Source: Oscillospiraceae bacterium (GTDB lineage: Bacteria > Bacillota > Clostridia > Oscillospirales > Oscillospiraceae). Taken from it: DNA of 64,000 bases. Position 1 is the stretch's first letter. Each line of letters opens with the position of its first letter. The stretch spans positions 41,224 through 105,223 of the forward strand of contig JAJQCF010000008.1 in the NCBI GenBank assembly GCA_021202845.1, read 5' to 3'. Shown here in pieces: positions 55,067-63,078 of this stretch. The notes beneath the pieces were generated by a model that was given only the letters and a program-made list of their open reading frames with translations, was not told where the DNA came from and ran no database searches. The translations under genes were made by a program, and so were the position numbers.

Positions 55067-58000
55067 TCATACCACCACCATAAAACAAATCAGTTCAAAG
55101 TCATCCAATCCCGAAAAGCCGCCGGAGAGGAAGGTTGTCTGCCCGCCACCGAAGAAGCTGTCAATGTCACCCTCGTCCTTCGCGTCAATGATAGTCATGA
55201 TGGCATCTTCAAGCAGCTGCGAAATTTTGCTCATGTTCTTCCCATTATTCGTAGCCTTATTGAATTTCGCACACAGGTTCTTATCTGGTGAGGACTTTCC
55301 CTTCGCCAGATGCCGTATAATATCGAGCGTTTCTTTCGGCTGCAGGTGGTTCGTAATCACCTCTCCATCCATGCCGATATACACCATGTAAAACGGATGA
55401 AGCCGGTTCTGATTTTCTATGTTGATATGTTCGTTCACGTTTTTCAGGACGAACACAACGCCCGGTTTTTCACCTTTCACAACAGCATGTATGCCAAAAG
55501 GTGTATGGTCAATGTCACCGTGTTCTTTCATATAGGCAAGCAAATCCATGCGGAACTCGTTTAATCCCAAATCCATGATGGACACACCGCTTGTCATATC
55601 CTCCAGGTCAACCACTTCCTCCTGAAGCTTCTTCAGCTGACTGCGCCGGTATTCCAGGTCGCCCTTTTCTTCCGAGTTAATCAGGTCATCGTCACCGGTG
55701 GATGTCATGACGGAGATGCGCATCCTCGTTTCAACCCTCGATTTCAAGTTTATGTATTCATCCAAATCCAAATCCGGCCAGAAGTTCACAAGCTGTATCA
55801 CAGCATTCTTACTGCCAATACGGTCGATTCGCCCGAACCGCTGGATAATGCGCACCGGGTTCCAGTGAATGTCATAGTTGATGCAGTAGTCACAGTCTTG
55901 CAGGTTCTGTCCTTCGGAAATACAGTCTGTAGCAATCAGGATGTCAATATCCACCTTATCTTTCGGATAGAGTATATCCCTGTCTTTCGACTTCGGCGAG
56001 AAGCAGGCGAGGACATGGTTCATATCAGCTTTGAATCTTGGAATCGTGGTCTTCCCATCCACTGCGCCGGTAATGAGGGCTGTGTTCAGCCCAAGCTCAC
56101 TGCTTACCATGCGGCTGACATTCTCATACAGGTATTCCGCCGTATCTGAAAAGGCCGTGAATATCAGAATCTTTTTGTTTCCCTCGTTGATTGGAGCGGC
56201 TTCCTTCTCACGAATCACTCGCAGCAGTTCATTCAGCTTATAGTCGTACTCCGGTGTGATATCCTCTATCATCAGGATAAGAAGCCCGAGATTTTCCAAA
56301 TCAGAATCTATATCACGCTTCCACGAGATATAATCCATATCCCGCAGGTCAATTTTTATTTTCTTCCCAACACCGAAGAAATCTGTATTCTGGTCATCGA
56401 AGTCAAATTCATCGGACATACCAGATAGGTCGTTCATCTCATCAAGGTCGCCGACGCCGCTCTTCATAAACTCCTCAATCGTCTGTGACGTTGCCTGCAG
56501 GTAATCGTAAATGCGCTGCACGGTTAGCAGGAAAGAGTGGACGGAGCTTTCCATTCGTTTCAGCAGATTAATGCTCATCAACCGCTGGATACCAAGCTCA
56601 CGACCTTTACGGAAGTTCTCGGTTTCCTTCTCGTCCAGATACTTATGGAGCTTACTTGGCTGTATGTATATCGTAGGGGTGTATATAGTGAGCTGCAGCT
56701 TGGAAAGCAGCTCGTACACTTCGCTGTAGTTTATGGCTCCAGGACGGCTCGTCAGCTTCGGACGCAAGGATATAGGCTTATTTCTCTTTGGGAATGTGCC
56801 AATATCCGATGTGTCATAATAAGTCTGAATGTGCTTCCTCGACCGCGCAATCGTCACGCTGTCCAGTACTTCAAAGAAATCAAAGTCCAACTGTGACAGG
56901 AGTGTCTGCGTCGTTCGCTCCGGCTCCGGCAGCTTGCACCAGGCATTATATACTTTCTGCGCCTGACGGAAGATTGTATCTATATCAGATTTCGTTTTCA
57001 GCTTCTCGTTGATTTCCGCTGGATTGCCTTCATAGGCAAGTGCCAGCTGATTGCGGAGGTCATAGAACCGGTTGTTGACTGGCGTCGCTGAGAGCATAAG
57101 GACTTTTGTTCTAACACCCGGCTTTATCGCACGGTTCATCAGCCGCATATAGCGGTTTTCTTTTTCTCCGCCTTTGCTTTTCGTGCCGTTTCCATTCCTG
57201 AAATTGTGGCTCTCGTCTATGACAACTAAGTCATAGTTTCCCCAGTTGATGCGGTCAATCGGCAGCCCGATGACTGTATTGCCACTTTCTCTGGACAAAT
57301 CCGTATGGTAAAGAATGTCATAGCGCAGCCTGTCCTCTGCCAGCGGATTGTTGATAAGGTTGCCGCGATAAGTCATCCAGTTTTCAGAGAGCTTCTTAGG
57401 GCAGAGGACAAGGACATTCTTGTTCCGCCCTTCATAATACTTAATGACCGCCAACGCCGTGAATGTCTTGCCAAGACCCACGCTGTCAGCCAGAATGCAG
57501 CCGTTATACTGCTCCAGCTTATTGATAATTGCAAGAGCTGCGTCTTTCTGAAAATTATAAAGCTTATTCCAAATGACACTGTCCTTAAAGCCTGTTGCCT
57601 CATTGGGCAGAACATCCTCAGAAATATCCTCCAAGAATTCGTTGAAGATATTATAGAGCGTCATGAAATAAATCAGTTCCGGCGAGTTTTCTTGATAGAC
57701 CGTAGAAATCATGTCAATGACATCCTCGGTTACATCAGCCAGTTTTTCGTCATCATTCCATACTGCATTAAACATACGAAGGAACTCTGCACTTGCAGGG
57801 CTTTCCAGCCGCGTGACAATATTCGTCAGGTTATTTCCTCGCTCACAGCCAAGGTCAACCGTGGTAAAAGTGTTCATTGGCAAATAGGTGTAGGTTTCGC
57901 CATCGTCCTCCACAAGGAGGAAATTATTCATGCCATTTCTGGTCACATTTGACTTAAAATGTACCTTCTGGCGCATCCATTCCGCACATTCTTTAGCGAC

Positions 58001-58297
58001 CGCTTTCTGTTTCAGTTCGTTGCGCAGACGCACCTCAAACTCCGTCCCATACAGGCTTTTCTCCCTTTTAAGTCGGGGAATATAGAATTCCCGGCGCTCC
58101 TTAGTCGTTTTCTCCGCGACAAAAGTTGGAGACGTGAATATAAAGCGCAGTTCCTCACAGGATTCAAGCTGTGTCTTCAGTTCCTGATAAGCGTATATCG
58201 AAAAACAGGCTGCTGCAATAGAGATCCGGCTTCCTTGTGATATTATATTTTTCAAATCATCTTTTACCACCTTTGTGGTGTTGTTAAAAATCTCCAT
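55067..58297 (-). CDS. PLD-like/SNF2-type helicase of the defence operon
   Basis: 1076 residues. The N-terminal ~150 residues resemble the phospholipase-D-like domain of phage-defence helicases (ISQGSRISIAAACFSIYAYQ, RFIFTSPTF) but without a visible HKD motif. The SNF2 core follows: Walker A ADSVGLGKTFTALAVI (~270), VVIDESHNFRNGNG (~358), MLSATPVNN, and a C-terminal helicase half with SEGQNLQDCDYCINYD and QRFGRIDRIGS (~820). It is expected to translocate along double-stranded DNA. It is first among the tightly packed genes leading to mod and res. A 155-base gap separates it from DUF1016 copy B. Confidence 0.9.
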   Translation of the reverse strand: MEIFNNTTKVVKDDLKNIISQGSRISIAAACFSIYAYQELKTQLESCEELRFIFTSPTFVAEKTTKERREFYIPRLKREKSLYGTEFEVRLRNELKQKAVAKECAEWMRQKVHFKSNVTRNGMNNFLLVEDDGETYTYLPMNTFTTVDLGCERGNNLTNIVTRLESPASAEFLRMFNAVWNDDEKLADVTEDVIDMISTVYQENSPELIYFMTLYNIFNEFLEDISEDVLPNEATGFKDSVIWNKLYNFQKDAALAIINKLEQYNGCILADSVGLGKTFTALAVIKYYEGRNKNVLVLCPKKLSENWMTYRGNLINNPLAEDRLRYDILYHTDLSRESGNTVIGLPIDRINWGNYDLVVIDESHNFRNGNGTKSKGGEKENRYMRLMNRAIKPGVRTKVLMLSATPVNNRFYDLRNQLALAYEGNPAEINEKLKTKSDIDTIFRQAQKVYNAWCKLPEPERTTQTLLSQLDFDFFEVLDSVTIARSRKHIQTYYDTSDIGTFPKRNKPISLRPKLTSRPGAINYSEVYELLSKLQLTIYTPTIYIQPSKLHKYLDEKETENFRKGRELGIQRLMSINLLKRMESSVHSFLLTVQRIYDYLQATSQTIEEFMKSGVGDLDEMNDLSGMSDEFDFDDQNTDFFGVGKKIKIDLRDMDYISWKRDIDSDLENLGLLILMIEDITPEYDYKLNELLRVIREKEAAPINEGNKKILIFTAFSDTAEYLYENVSRMVSSELGLNTALITGAVDGKTTIPRFKADMNHVLACFSPKSKDRDILYPKDKVDIDILIATDCISEGQNLQDCDYCINYDIHWNPVRIIQRFGRIDRIGSKNAVIQLVNFWPDLDLDEYINLKSRVETRMRISVMTSTGDDDLINSEEKGDLEYRRSQLKKLQEEVVDLEDMTSGVSIMDLGLNEFRMDLLAYMKEHGDIDHTPFGIHAVVKGEKPGVVFVLKNVNEHINIENQNRLHPFYMVYIGMDGEVITNHLQPKETLDIIRHLAKGKSSPDKNLCAKFNKATNNGKNMSKISQLLEDAIMTIIDAKDEGDIDSFFGGGQTTFLSGGFSGLDDFELICFMVVV

Positions 58298-58343
58298 AGC
58301 AGTTTCTCCAATGCAAATTAATTGTAACTCTGAATCACAATAT

Positions 58344-58437
58344 TTATTCCAGCACTTCCTCTAACCGTGCCTTGTATTCTTTTATAACTCCGTCAGGCGA
58401 AATAACTCGCATTTGTTTTCCAATTGAAAATAAGCAG
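58344..58437 (-). pseudogene. Duplicated 3' fragment of the WYL regulator gene
   Basis: In the same relative frame as the WYL gene, this stretch reads IGKQMRVISPDGVIKEYKAR then LEEVLE and a TAA stop at 58344-58346. The intact gene ends GKQMRVISPDEVVKEYTARL EEVLE. At DNA level the two ends align for about 90 bases with scattered changes. There is no start; only about 30 codons remain. It lies immediately after DUF1016 copy B, so that gene is flanked on both sides by a WYL 3' end. Confidence 0.85.
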
Positions 58438-58452
58438 GTCAGTTGTAGCAGC

Positions 58453-59496
58453 CTATTTTATTTCCAATTTCTCAAATTCGTCAAGATTTAATTCCCTCTT
58501 AAGTTCTTCCTCCGTCGGCATATACGCCATATACTTCGCAGCGTAAATTTGCGTGTTATCTTCCGGCAGGGTATACCGCACCAGTGTATCGCTCTTATCC
58601 GCACAGAGAAGAATTCCTATCGGCGGATTGTCTCCTTCATTCATCATTTCCCGCGTGTAGTAGTTTACATACATCTGCATTTGTCCAATATCCTGATGCG
58701 TCAAATCCTCCGTTTTAAGGTCAATCAGCACAAAACATTTCAGAATGTAATTATAAAAAACAAGGTCGATATAAAAGTGCCGCCCGTCAAATGTAATTCG
58801 CTTTTGCCTTGCCACGAAAGAAAAGCCTCTGCCAAGCTCCAAGAGAAACTTTTGCAGGTGGTCGATAAGCGCCTGTTCCAAATCCGATTCATAGAAATGT
58901 TCGTTCTGCGGTAGGTCGAGGAATTCCAAAACATACGGGTCTTTGACAATTCTTTCATATTCCGGTTTTGGAACAGTAGTCTGAATTTCTGCAGAAACAC
59001 TGTCCTTGCCCTTGCTGGCCAGAATTCGGTTGTAGTACATTGTGTTTATTTGTCGCTGAAGCTGACGAACACTCCAGCCGGATTTTGCCGCTTCCTGCGC
59101 ATAAAAATTCCTCGCATTTTCATCCTCAACACGCATCAAAAGCTGATAATGTGACCAGCTCAATTCGGCAGACACTGTCTGCCGAATCTGAAACATCAAA
59201 TAAAACCGGCGCATATTCCTTAAATTACGAATGCTGTATCCTTTTCCAAATTCAGCCGTCAGCCGTTCGGAAATAAATTGAAGAACTTGCTTGCCGTAAG
59301 CAGCGCGGTCATTCTCTCCGCACACCTCATAAATCGCCTTGCCGATATTCCAATAGGCATTTACCATAGCGGAGTTGACAGCAGAATAAACCTGCCTCTG
59401 TGCATCAATGACATATCCTCGTATGGAAAGATACATATCTTCCGGCTGTGGAGTATTCTCCAGATTGTCATTTTCGTGTTTTATAAGCTCTCCCAT
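58453..59496 (-). CDS. DUF1016/YhcG-type PDDEXK nuclease (copy B)
   Basis: 347 residues from ATG 59496 with GAGAGGAA upstream. The layout is as in copy A: N-terminal winged-helix part (GYSIRNLRNMRRFYLMFQIR, LSWSHYQLLMRV, GWSVRQLQRQINTMYYNRIL), then the nuclease part (HFYIDLVFYNYILKCFVLID then LK, GQMQMYVNYYTRE). The copies are clearly related but diverged throughout, so this is not a recent tandem duplication. It lies between the WYL gene and the helicase and is bordered by a WYL fragment, suggesting insertion as a unit. Confidence 0.9.
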   Translation of the reverse strand: MGELIKHENDNLENTPQPEDMYLSIRGYVIDAQRQVYSAVNSAMVNAYWNIGKAIYEVCGENDRAAYGKQVLQFISERLTAEFGKGYSIRNLRNMRRFYLMFQIRQTVSAELSWSHYQLLMRVEDENARNFYAQEAAKSGWSVRQLQRQINTMYYNRILASKGKDSVSAEIQTTVPKPEYERIVKDPYVLEFLDLPQNEHFYESDLEQALIDHLQKFLLELGRGFSFVARQKRITFDGRHFYIDLVFYNYILKCFVLIDLKTEDLTHQDIGQMQMYVNYYTREMMNEGDNPPIGILLCADKSDTLVRYTLPEDNTQIYAAKYMAYMPTEEELKRELNLDEFEKLEIK

Positions 59497-59556
59497 AAAA
59501 AGATTCCTCTCAATTCGCTCCACGCTGCGGAGCGTTTTTAATATAGCCTTAAAGGA

Positions 59557-60537
59557 TTATTCCAGCACTTCCTCTAACCGTGCCGTATATTCTTTCACAA
59601 CTTCATCAGGCGAAATTACCCGCATCTGTTTTCCAAACTGAAACAGCCAGCCCCAGAAGGTGGGGGATATCTGGACCTTGACGGTTGCAATATTCCGCTC
59701 TTTACCAGAAGTCATCATGTTTACGTTCTCACCGAAGCGGTCATAGACCGCGCCGTTTAGATTCCTGTCAAATTCCAGCATGACCGTCTTAAGTTCGCCG
59801 CCGTACATCTTGACTGCCTGACCAGTATACTCGGCGACCTGACTGCGAAGTTCCACAGCTTTTTTCGAGATATCTTCATCGAGAGCCTCCACGGAATCCA
59901 TGCGGTCAACACGGTAGTTGGCCGTGCCGTCGTGCTTGTCGCTGTAGGCGATGAGATAATAATTATCCTCGTTATAGACCAAAGCCACAGGCTCTACCGC
60001 ATAGTGGTGACCATCCCTGCGGTAGACCTTTGCTCGGTCTATATCTATATCAAAGTAACGGAAAATGGCCTTCTTTTGCCGCTGGATAGCATCCTCCAAT
60101 GCGTCCACGTTGTAATATATATGTTCGTTGCTGTGCTTCCTCGTGTTGAAACACACCAGATTGCTCTTTAGAATCTCCGCTCGGTGTGTACCGCCGAGGT
60201 GAGCCAGCTTGTCTATCAGTTCTCCGGTCTTTTTTTCCGTAATAAAACTGGCGGCTTGTACAGCATCAATCAGTATTTTCAGTTCTGGAACGGAAAAGCT
60301 TCTGTCCTCTATATAGTATGCTTTGCTCTTTCCTACCCACGTTTCCAGAACTTCGATGTCCATTTCATTCAAAAGGGCTACATCGTGGCTCACAACCCTG
60401 CGGTCGCAGGGGATATCGATGCTTAGCATATAGTCACAAATCTGGTTGGTGGTAAACGGATGCTGTTCATCAGATTCCTGACGCAGCAGATCCAAGAGCT
60501 TTACCAGTTTTATTTTCTGCCAGTTTTTCTGTGACAT
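59557..60537 (-). CDS. WYL-domain transcriptional regulator of the defence operon
   Basis: 326 residues from ATG 60537, preceded by GGAGGTGG. A DeoR-like helix-turn-helix at ~1-65 (FTTNQICDYMLSIDIPCDRR, VVSHDVALLNEMDIEV) is followed by a WYL domain at ~130-210 (AIFRYFDIDIDRAKVYRRDG, HHYAVEPVALVYNEDNYYLI) and a C-terminal dimer part (WGWLFQFGKQMRVISPDEVV). WYL proteins regulate phage-defence loci and may bind nucleic acid ligands. It is the first gene of the operon and divergent from the LexA-like gene. Confidence 0.92.
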   Translation of the reverse strand: MSQKNWQKIKLVKLLDLLRQESDEQHPFTTNQICDYMLSIDIPCDRRVVSHDVALLNEMDIEVLETWVGKSKAYYIEDRSFSVPELKILIDAVQAASFITEKKTGELIDKLAHLGGTHRAEILKSNLVCFNTRKHSNEHIYYNVDALEDAIQRQKKAIFRYFDIDIDRAKVYRRDGHHYAVEPVALVYNEDNYYLIAYSDKHDGTANYRVDRMDSVEALDEDISKKAVELRSQVAEYTGQAVKMYGGELKTVMLEFDRNLNGAVYDRFGENVNMMTSGKERNIATVKVQISPTFWGWLFQFGKQMRVISPDEVVKEYTARLEEVLE

Positions 60538-60587
60538 AAATCCACCTCCAGCGCCCTGATGTAAGTATACACAAAAATACATTTTAT

Positions 60588-60616
60588 ATTATACCTGAGG
60601 CGGACTCGAATTGCAA
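60588..60616 (-). promoter_or_regulatory. Promoter of the WYL-defence operon
   Basis: Minus-strand TTGCAA (60611-60616), 17-base spacer, perfect TATAAT (60588-60593), about 50 bases before the wyl ATG. Confidence 0.72.
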
Positions 60617-60787
60617 TGATTTGCTGTTAAAAATTTGTGACAGCTCTGCAATTGGTTTTCTGAAAACCGAAATCATTGAAAATTGGAATTTTTGTTTGCT
60701 TCGGAACGATTATATCTGTGACCGATTTTTGCTGTCGCGACTTTTTGACTTCTGACATCGCCCATCCCAAAATTATTCCCAAACCTA

Positions 60788-60816
60788 TTGACAAGCATAT
60801 TCACCGTAAGTATAAT
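60788..60816 (+). promoter_or_regulatory. Consensus promoter of the LexA-like operon
   Basis: Perfect TTGACA (60788-60793), 17-base spacer and perfect TATAAT (60811-60816), 54 bases before the ATG. Such a strong promoter implies active repression. Confidence 0.88.
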
Positions 60817-60869
60817 TAAACCCGCAACTGAGACAAACGTTGCAAAAAGCCTGAAAGGAGGCATGTGAT

Positions 60870-61475
60870 ATGCGGTCGAAGAATGAGGATTACTTCCGGC
60901 TGATTGAAGATTATATTAATGAATATAAAGACAAAAACGGCTCGACGCCCACTATTAGAGAGATTGAATCCGGCATTGGGCTTTCCAAATCAACGGTGTC
61001 TCGCTATCTTTCCTATATGCGGGATAACGGACAGATTTCTTATGCCGGTCACCGCAACATTACCACAAAGGAGTCCATGAAGACACGGACCGAAACCGTA
61101 AAGGTACCTGTTCTCGGCGTTGTATCCTGCGGCGTACCGAAATATGCCGAGGAGAATATCGAGGAATATGTGCGCCTGCCGGTAGCGCTATTCGGTCGAG
61201 GAGATTTCTTCATTTTGCGTGCCAACGGCGATTCCATGATTGACGCTGACATCTGTGACGGCGACCTCGTACTTATCCGCCAGCAAAATTATGCTGATAA
61301 AGGCCAGATTGTAGTTGCCCTCACCGGAGATGAAGCTACGCTCAAACGATACTACCCCGAACCGAAAAATCACCGTATCCGCCTTCACCCTGAGAATACA
61401 AAATTGGACGATATCTATGTAGATGACTGCATTATTCAGGGAGTTGCAGTCAAAGTAATCAAGGAATTGGTATAA
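60870..61475 (+). CDS. LexA-like self-cleaving repressor
   Basis: 201 residues, ATG after AAAGGAGG. N-terminal LexA winged helix (GSTPTIREIESGIGLSKSTV SRYLSYM). The S24 peptidase domain has the cleavage site SCGVP (Cys87-Gly88) instead of the usual Ala-Gly, with catalytic Ser122 in NGDSM and Lys159 in EATLKRY. It probably represses the element's genes until DNA damage triggers self-cleavage. It could be the element's repressor rather than the host SOS LexA: it lies in the AT-rich region and leads phage-type genes. Confidence 0.9.
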   Translation: MRSKNEDYFRLIEDYINEYKDKNGSTPTIREIESGIGLSKSTVSRYLSYMRDNGQISYAGHRNITTKESMKTRTETVKVPVLGVVSCGVPKYAEENIEEYVRLPVALFGRGDFFILRANGDSMIDADICDGDLVLIRQQNYADKGQIVVALTGDEATLKRYYPEPKNHRIRLHPENTKLDDIYVDDCIIQGVAVKVIKELV

Positions 61476-61501
61476 CTCCACTAAAGAAAGAGAGGCTCAT
61501 T

Positions 61502-61699
61502 ATGAAGGTTTATGATATCAAATGTCCGCTCTGCGGCACGGTTAACAAGAACCTGTATCTGGATGAAACCAACGGATGGATGGAATGCGAACACTGCTGT
61601 CAGGTCGTCATGGTTCTGTCAGCAGACGAAATCTCACATAAAAAGGTTCCGGCATATACTCCCCACAAGTTCACTCTCCGCTTCGGCGCTGCTCACTGA
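61502..61699 (+). CDS. Small zinc-ribbon protein
   Basis: 65 residues, ATG after AAGAGAGG. Two CxxC knuckles (Cys8/Cys11 and Cys29/Cys32) form a zinc ribbon: YDIKCPLCGTVNKNLYL then GWMECEHC. The basic C-terminus could contact nucleic acid. It follows the LexA-like gene by 26 bases, probably in one transcript. No named family is recognised. Confidence 0.7.
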   Translation: MKVYDIKCPLCGTVNKNLYLDETNGWMECEHCCQVVMVLSADEISHKKVPAYTPHKFTLRFGAAH

Positions 61700-61735
61700 T
61701 TGGACGGTGGTACTTATGAAGGAGATACACAAACT

Positions 61736-61936
61736 ATGGTCGAAAAAGAAGAATGGGCTTCGTTCTCTTGGCATTGTCCCAACTGTGGAGTCATCGTAAC
61801 AGGGTATAAGAATAAAAAAGGCGCTGTAAAGGTCGTATGCAGGCGATGTCGTTCCACGATGGTACGGACACTGAAAGACAAAAGACATGATTGCATTGAC
61901 ATATTTGCACCAAGAGACCAAATTAGACAAGGTTAG
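61736..61936 (+). CDS. Second small zinc-ribbon protein
   Basis: 66 residues from ATG 61736, 11 bases after AAGGAG; the longer frame from TTG 61700 has no ribosome site. CPNC (14, 17) and CRRC (35, 38) form a zinc ribbon with a basic hairpin (VTGYKNKKGAVKVVC). Proteins of this sort are common in conjugative elements of gut Clostridia. Function unknown. Confidence 0.65.
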   Translation: MVEKEEWASFSWHCPNCGVIVTGYKNKKGAVKVVCRRCRSTMVRTLKDKRHDCIDIFAPRDQIRQG

Positions 61937-62106
61937 CCATTTTATTGAAAAATAATAGTATACTGATATAACGACGGACAGTGTGGCATTGCGCGTAATT
62001 CCTGCTCCAGGTCATATATCAGAATTGTCTTGAAAAGCTCGCACGACGGGCAGGCAGCGGAAGCAAAAGTCCTGTACCAGGTCAACAGCAGCGATGAGTT
62101 GAAGAT

Positions 62107-62169
62107 AAAGCCATCGACAAGGCAGTTTCTATCGAAAGGGATAGAACTGTTTTTGCCGATGGCTTTTTT
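62107..62169 (+). terminator. Long-stem intrinsic terminator
   Basis: AAAGCCATCG (62107-62116) pairs with CGATGGCTTT (near 62158-62167), and the inner arms CAGTTTCTAT and ATAGAACTG extend the stem; a T6 run closes it. It ends the LexA-zinc-ribbon transcript. Confidence 0.82.
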
Positions 62170-62359
62170 CATTTTGCCACAGGGCATGTTCCGACTTTCC
62201 GTACATTTGTTGGCCGCAAATGTTCCAGTGCGGACTGTCGGTAAAAATAAAATAATGTCAGCTGCCTACTGGATAAGGAAGCTGCAACCCAGAATGGAGG
62301 AAATCCTCCGTCGGGGGCTGCGGTTGTATTTCCTATTGCCTTTTTGCGGCTGCCGTGAG

Positions 62360-62391
62360 TTTCCTCTATTCTCCAAATCGAATGGAGGAAA
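62360..62391 (+). promoter_or_regulatory. Ribosome-site-occluding hairpin before the sigma-like gene
   Basis: TTTCCTC (62360-62366) is complementary to GAGGAAA (62385-62391), the Shine-Dalgarno region of the gene starting at 62397. CTCCA (62371-62375) can also pair with TGGAG (62383-62387). The mRNA may therefore limit translation initiation. Confidence 0.5.
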
Positions 62392-62396
62392 TTTTC

Positions 62397-62786
62397 ATGT
62401 TAATCAAGTACACATTTGCAACAGGCGAAACCACAGAAGTCGAGGTCAATGACGAAATTGGTGAGTTCATTATCGATTCCAGGCGCAGCGAGGATTCTGC
62501 TGACAGGAAAGAACGCCGACACTGCTACTCAATGGACGCCGCCCTCTACGAGGGCGAGGATTACGGTACGGAGGATTTTGCGGACAGGCTGTTTGACTGC
62601 GCGGCAGAAGAAAACGCCCGTGTCTGCAGGGCTTTTGCCCATCTGACCGAAGTACAGCAGCGCAGGCTCCTGCTGTACTCCAGAGGGCTTTCCATCCGTG
62701 AAATTGCCCGACGCGAGGGAAAGGATTACTCCGCCGTCAAGGAATCCATCCACGCAGCCCAGAAGAAATTCAAAAAATTTTTCTGA
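62397..62786 (+). CDS. Sigma-70 region 4-like factor of the mobile element
   Basis: 129 residues from ATG 62397 with GGAGGAAA. The C-terminal half (~82-129) is a sigma region 4 helix-turn-helix: LTEVQQRRLLLYSRGLSIRE, IARREGKDYSAVKESIHAAQ, ending KKFKKFF. The N-terminal half (IKYTFATGETTEVEVNDEIG, SRRSEDSADRKERRHCYSMD) is typical of the small sigma-like proteins in Clostridia phages and integrative elements. No region 2, so it is more likely a late-gene activator than a full sigma factor. Confidence 0.8.
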   Translation: MLIKYTFATGETTEVEVNDEIGEFIIDSRRSEDSADRKERRHCYSMDAALYEGEDYGTEDFADRLFDCAAEENARVCRAFAHLTEVQQRRLLLYSRGLSIREIARREGKDYSAVKESIHAAQKKFKKFF

Positions 62787-62880
62787 ACCGTTACAAAACG
62801 CCCCCTCAAACCGCCCTCTCAATGTCCGTATGGTGAGAGGGGCGACCCTCCTCTATCTTATAGAAAGAGAGGTACCTGAT

Positions 62881-63078
62881 ATGAAGCACACACTGCAAAT
62901 TAATGTGTCTCCCCAGAATGCTGACACAGGAATCGTTGGATGTCGCAAAGTTACAGTCCGTGAAAAATTTCTCCAGTTTCTGCTGGGCGGCAAGGCTAAG
63001 CTGACAGTTATTGTACCCGGTGATTCTGTGGAGGAATTGTCTATCACTGAGGTGGCCACCGGAGGTGAAGCGCTTTGA
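62881..63078 (+). CDS. Small conserved-type protein of the phage-like module
   Basis: 65 residues from ATG 62881, preceded by AGAGAGG. Sequence starts MKHTLQINVSPQNADTGIVG and includes TVREKFLQFLLGGKAKLTVI. No family is recognised. It overlaps the Gp157-like gene by four bases (TTGA), which supports it as a real gene of an early phage operon. Confidence 0.65.
   Translation: MKHTLQINVSPQNADTGIVGCRKVTVREKFLQFLLGGKAKLTVIVPGDSVEELSITEVATGGEAL

Larger units (their letters stand above)
60538..60869. other. 332-base divergent control region
   Basis: It contains the wyl promoter (60588-60616) and the lexA-like promoter (60788-60816). Between them lies a small inverted repeat GGTTTTC/GAAAACC (60654-60668) of unknown meaning. 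No open frame in it has a credible start or family. It separates the defence operon from the phage-like genes. Confidence 0.6.
61937..62396. other. 460-base region without an assigned gene
   Basis: It holds a terminator (62107-62169), a short GGAGG/CCTCC hairpin (62296-62309) and a stem that hides the ribosome site of the next gene (62360-62391). Frames open on either strand here run through the terminator and lack ribosome sites, so I leave them out. Confidence 0.6.

Noticed and set aside
58344..58437. Reading the WYL fragment as a small gene
   Set aside because: It has no start or ribosome site and only matches the last residues of the neighbouring regulator.
62030..62452. 140-codon plus-strand frame and a minus-strand frame (61942-62187) in the gap before the sigma-like gene
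   Set aside because: Both run through a strong terminator hairpin, lack ribosome sites and show no family features.
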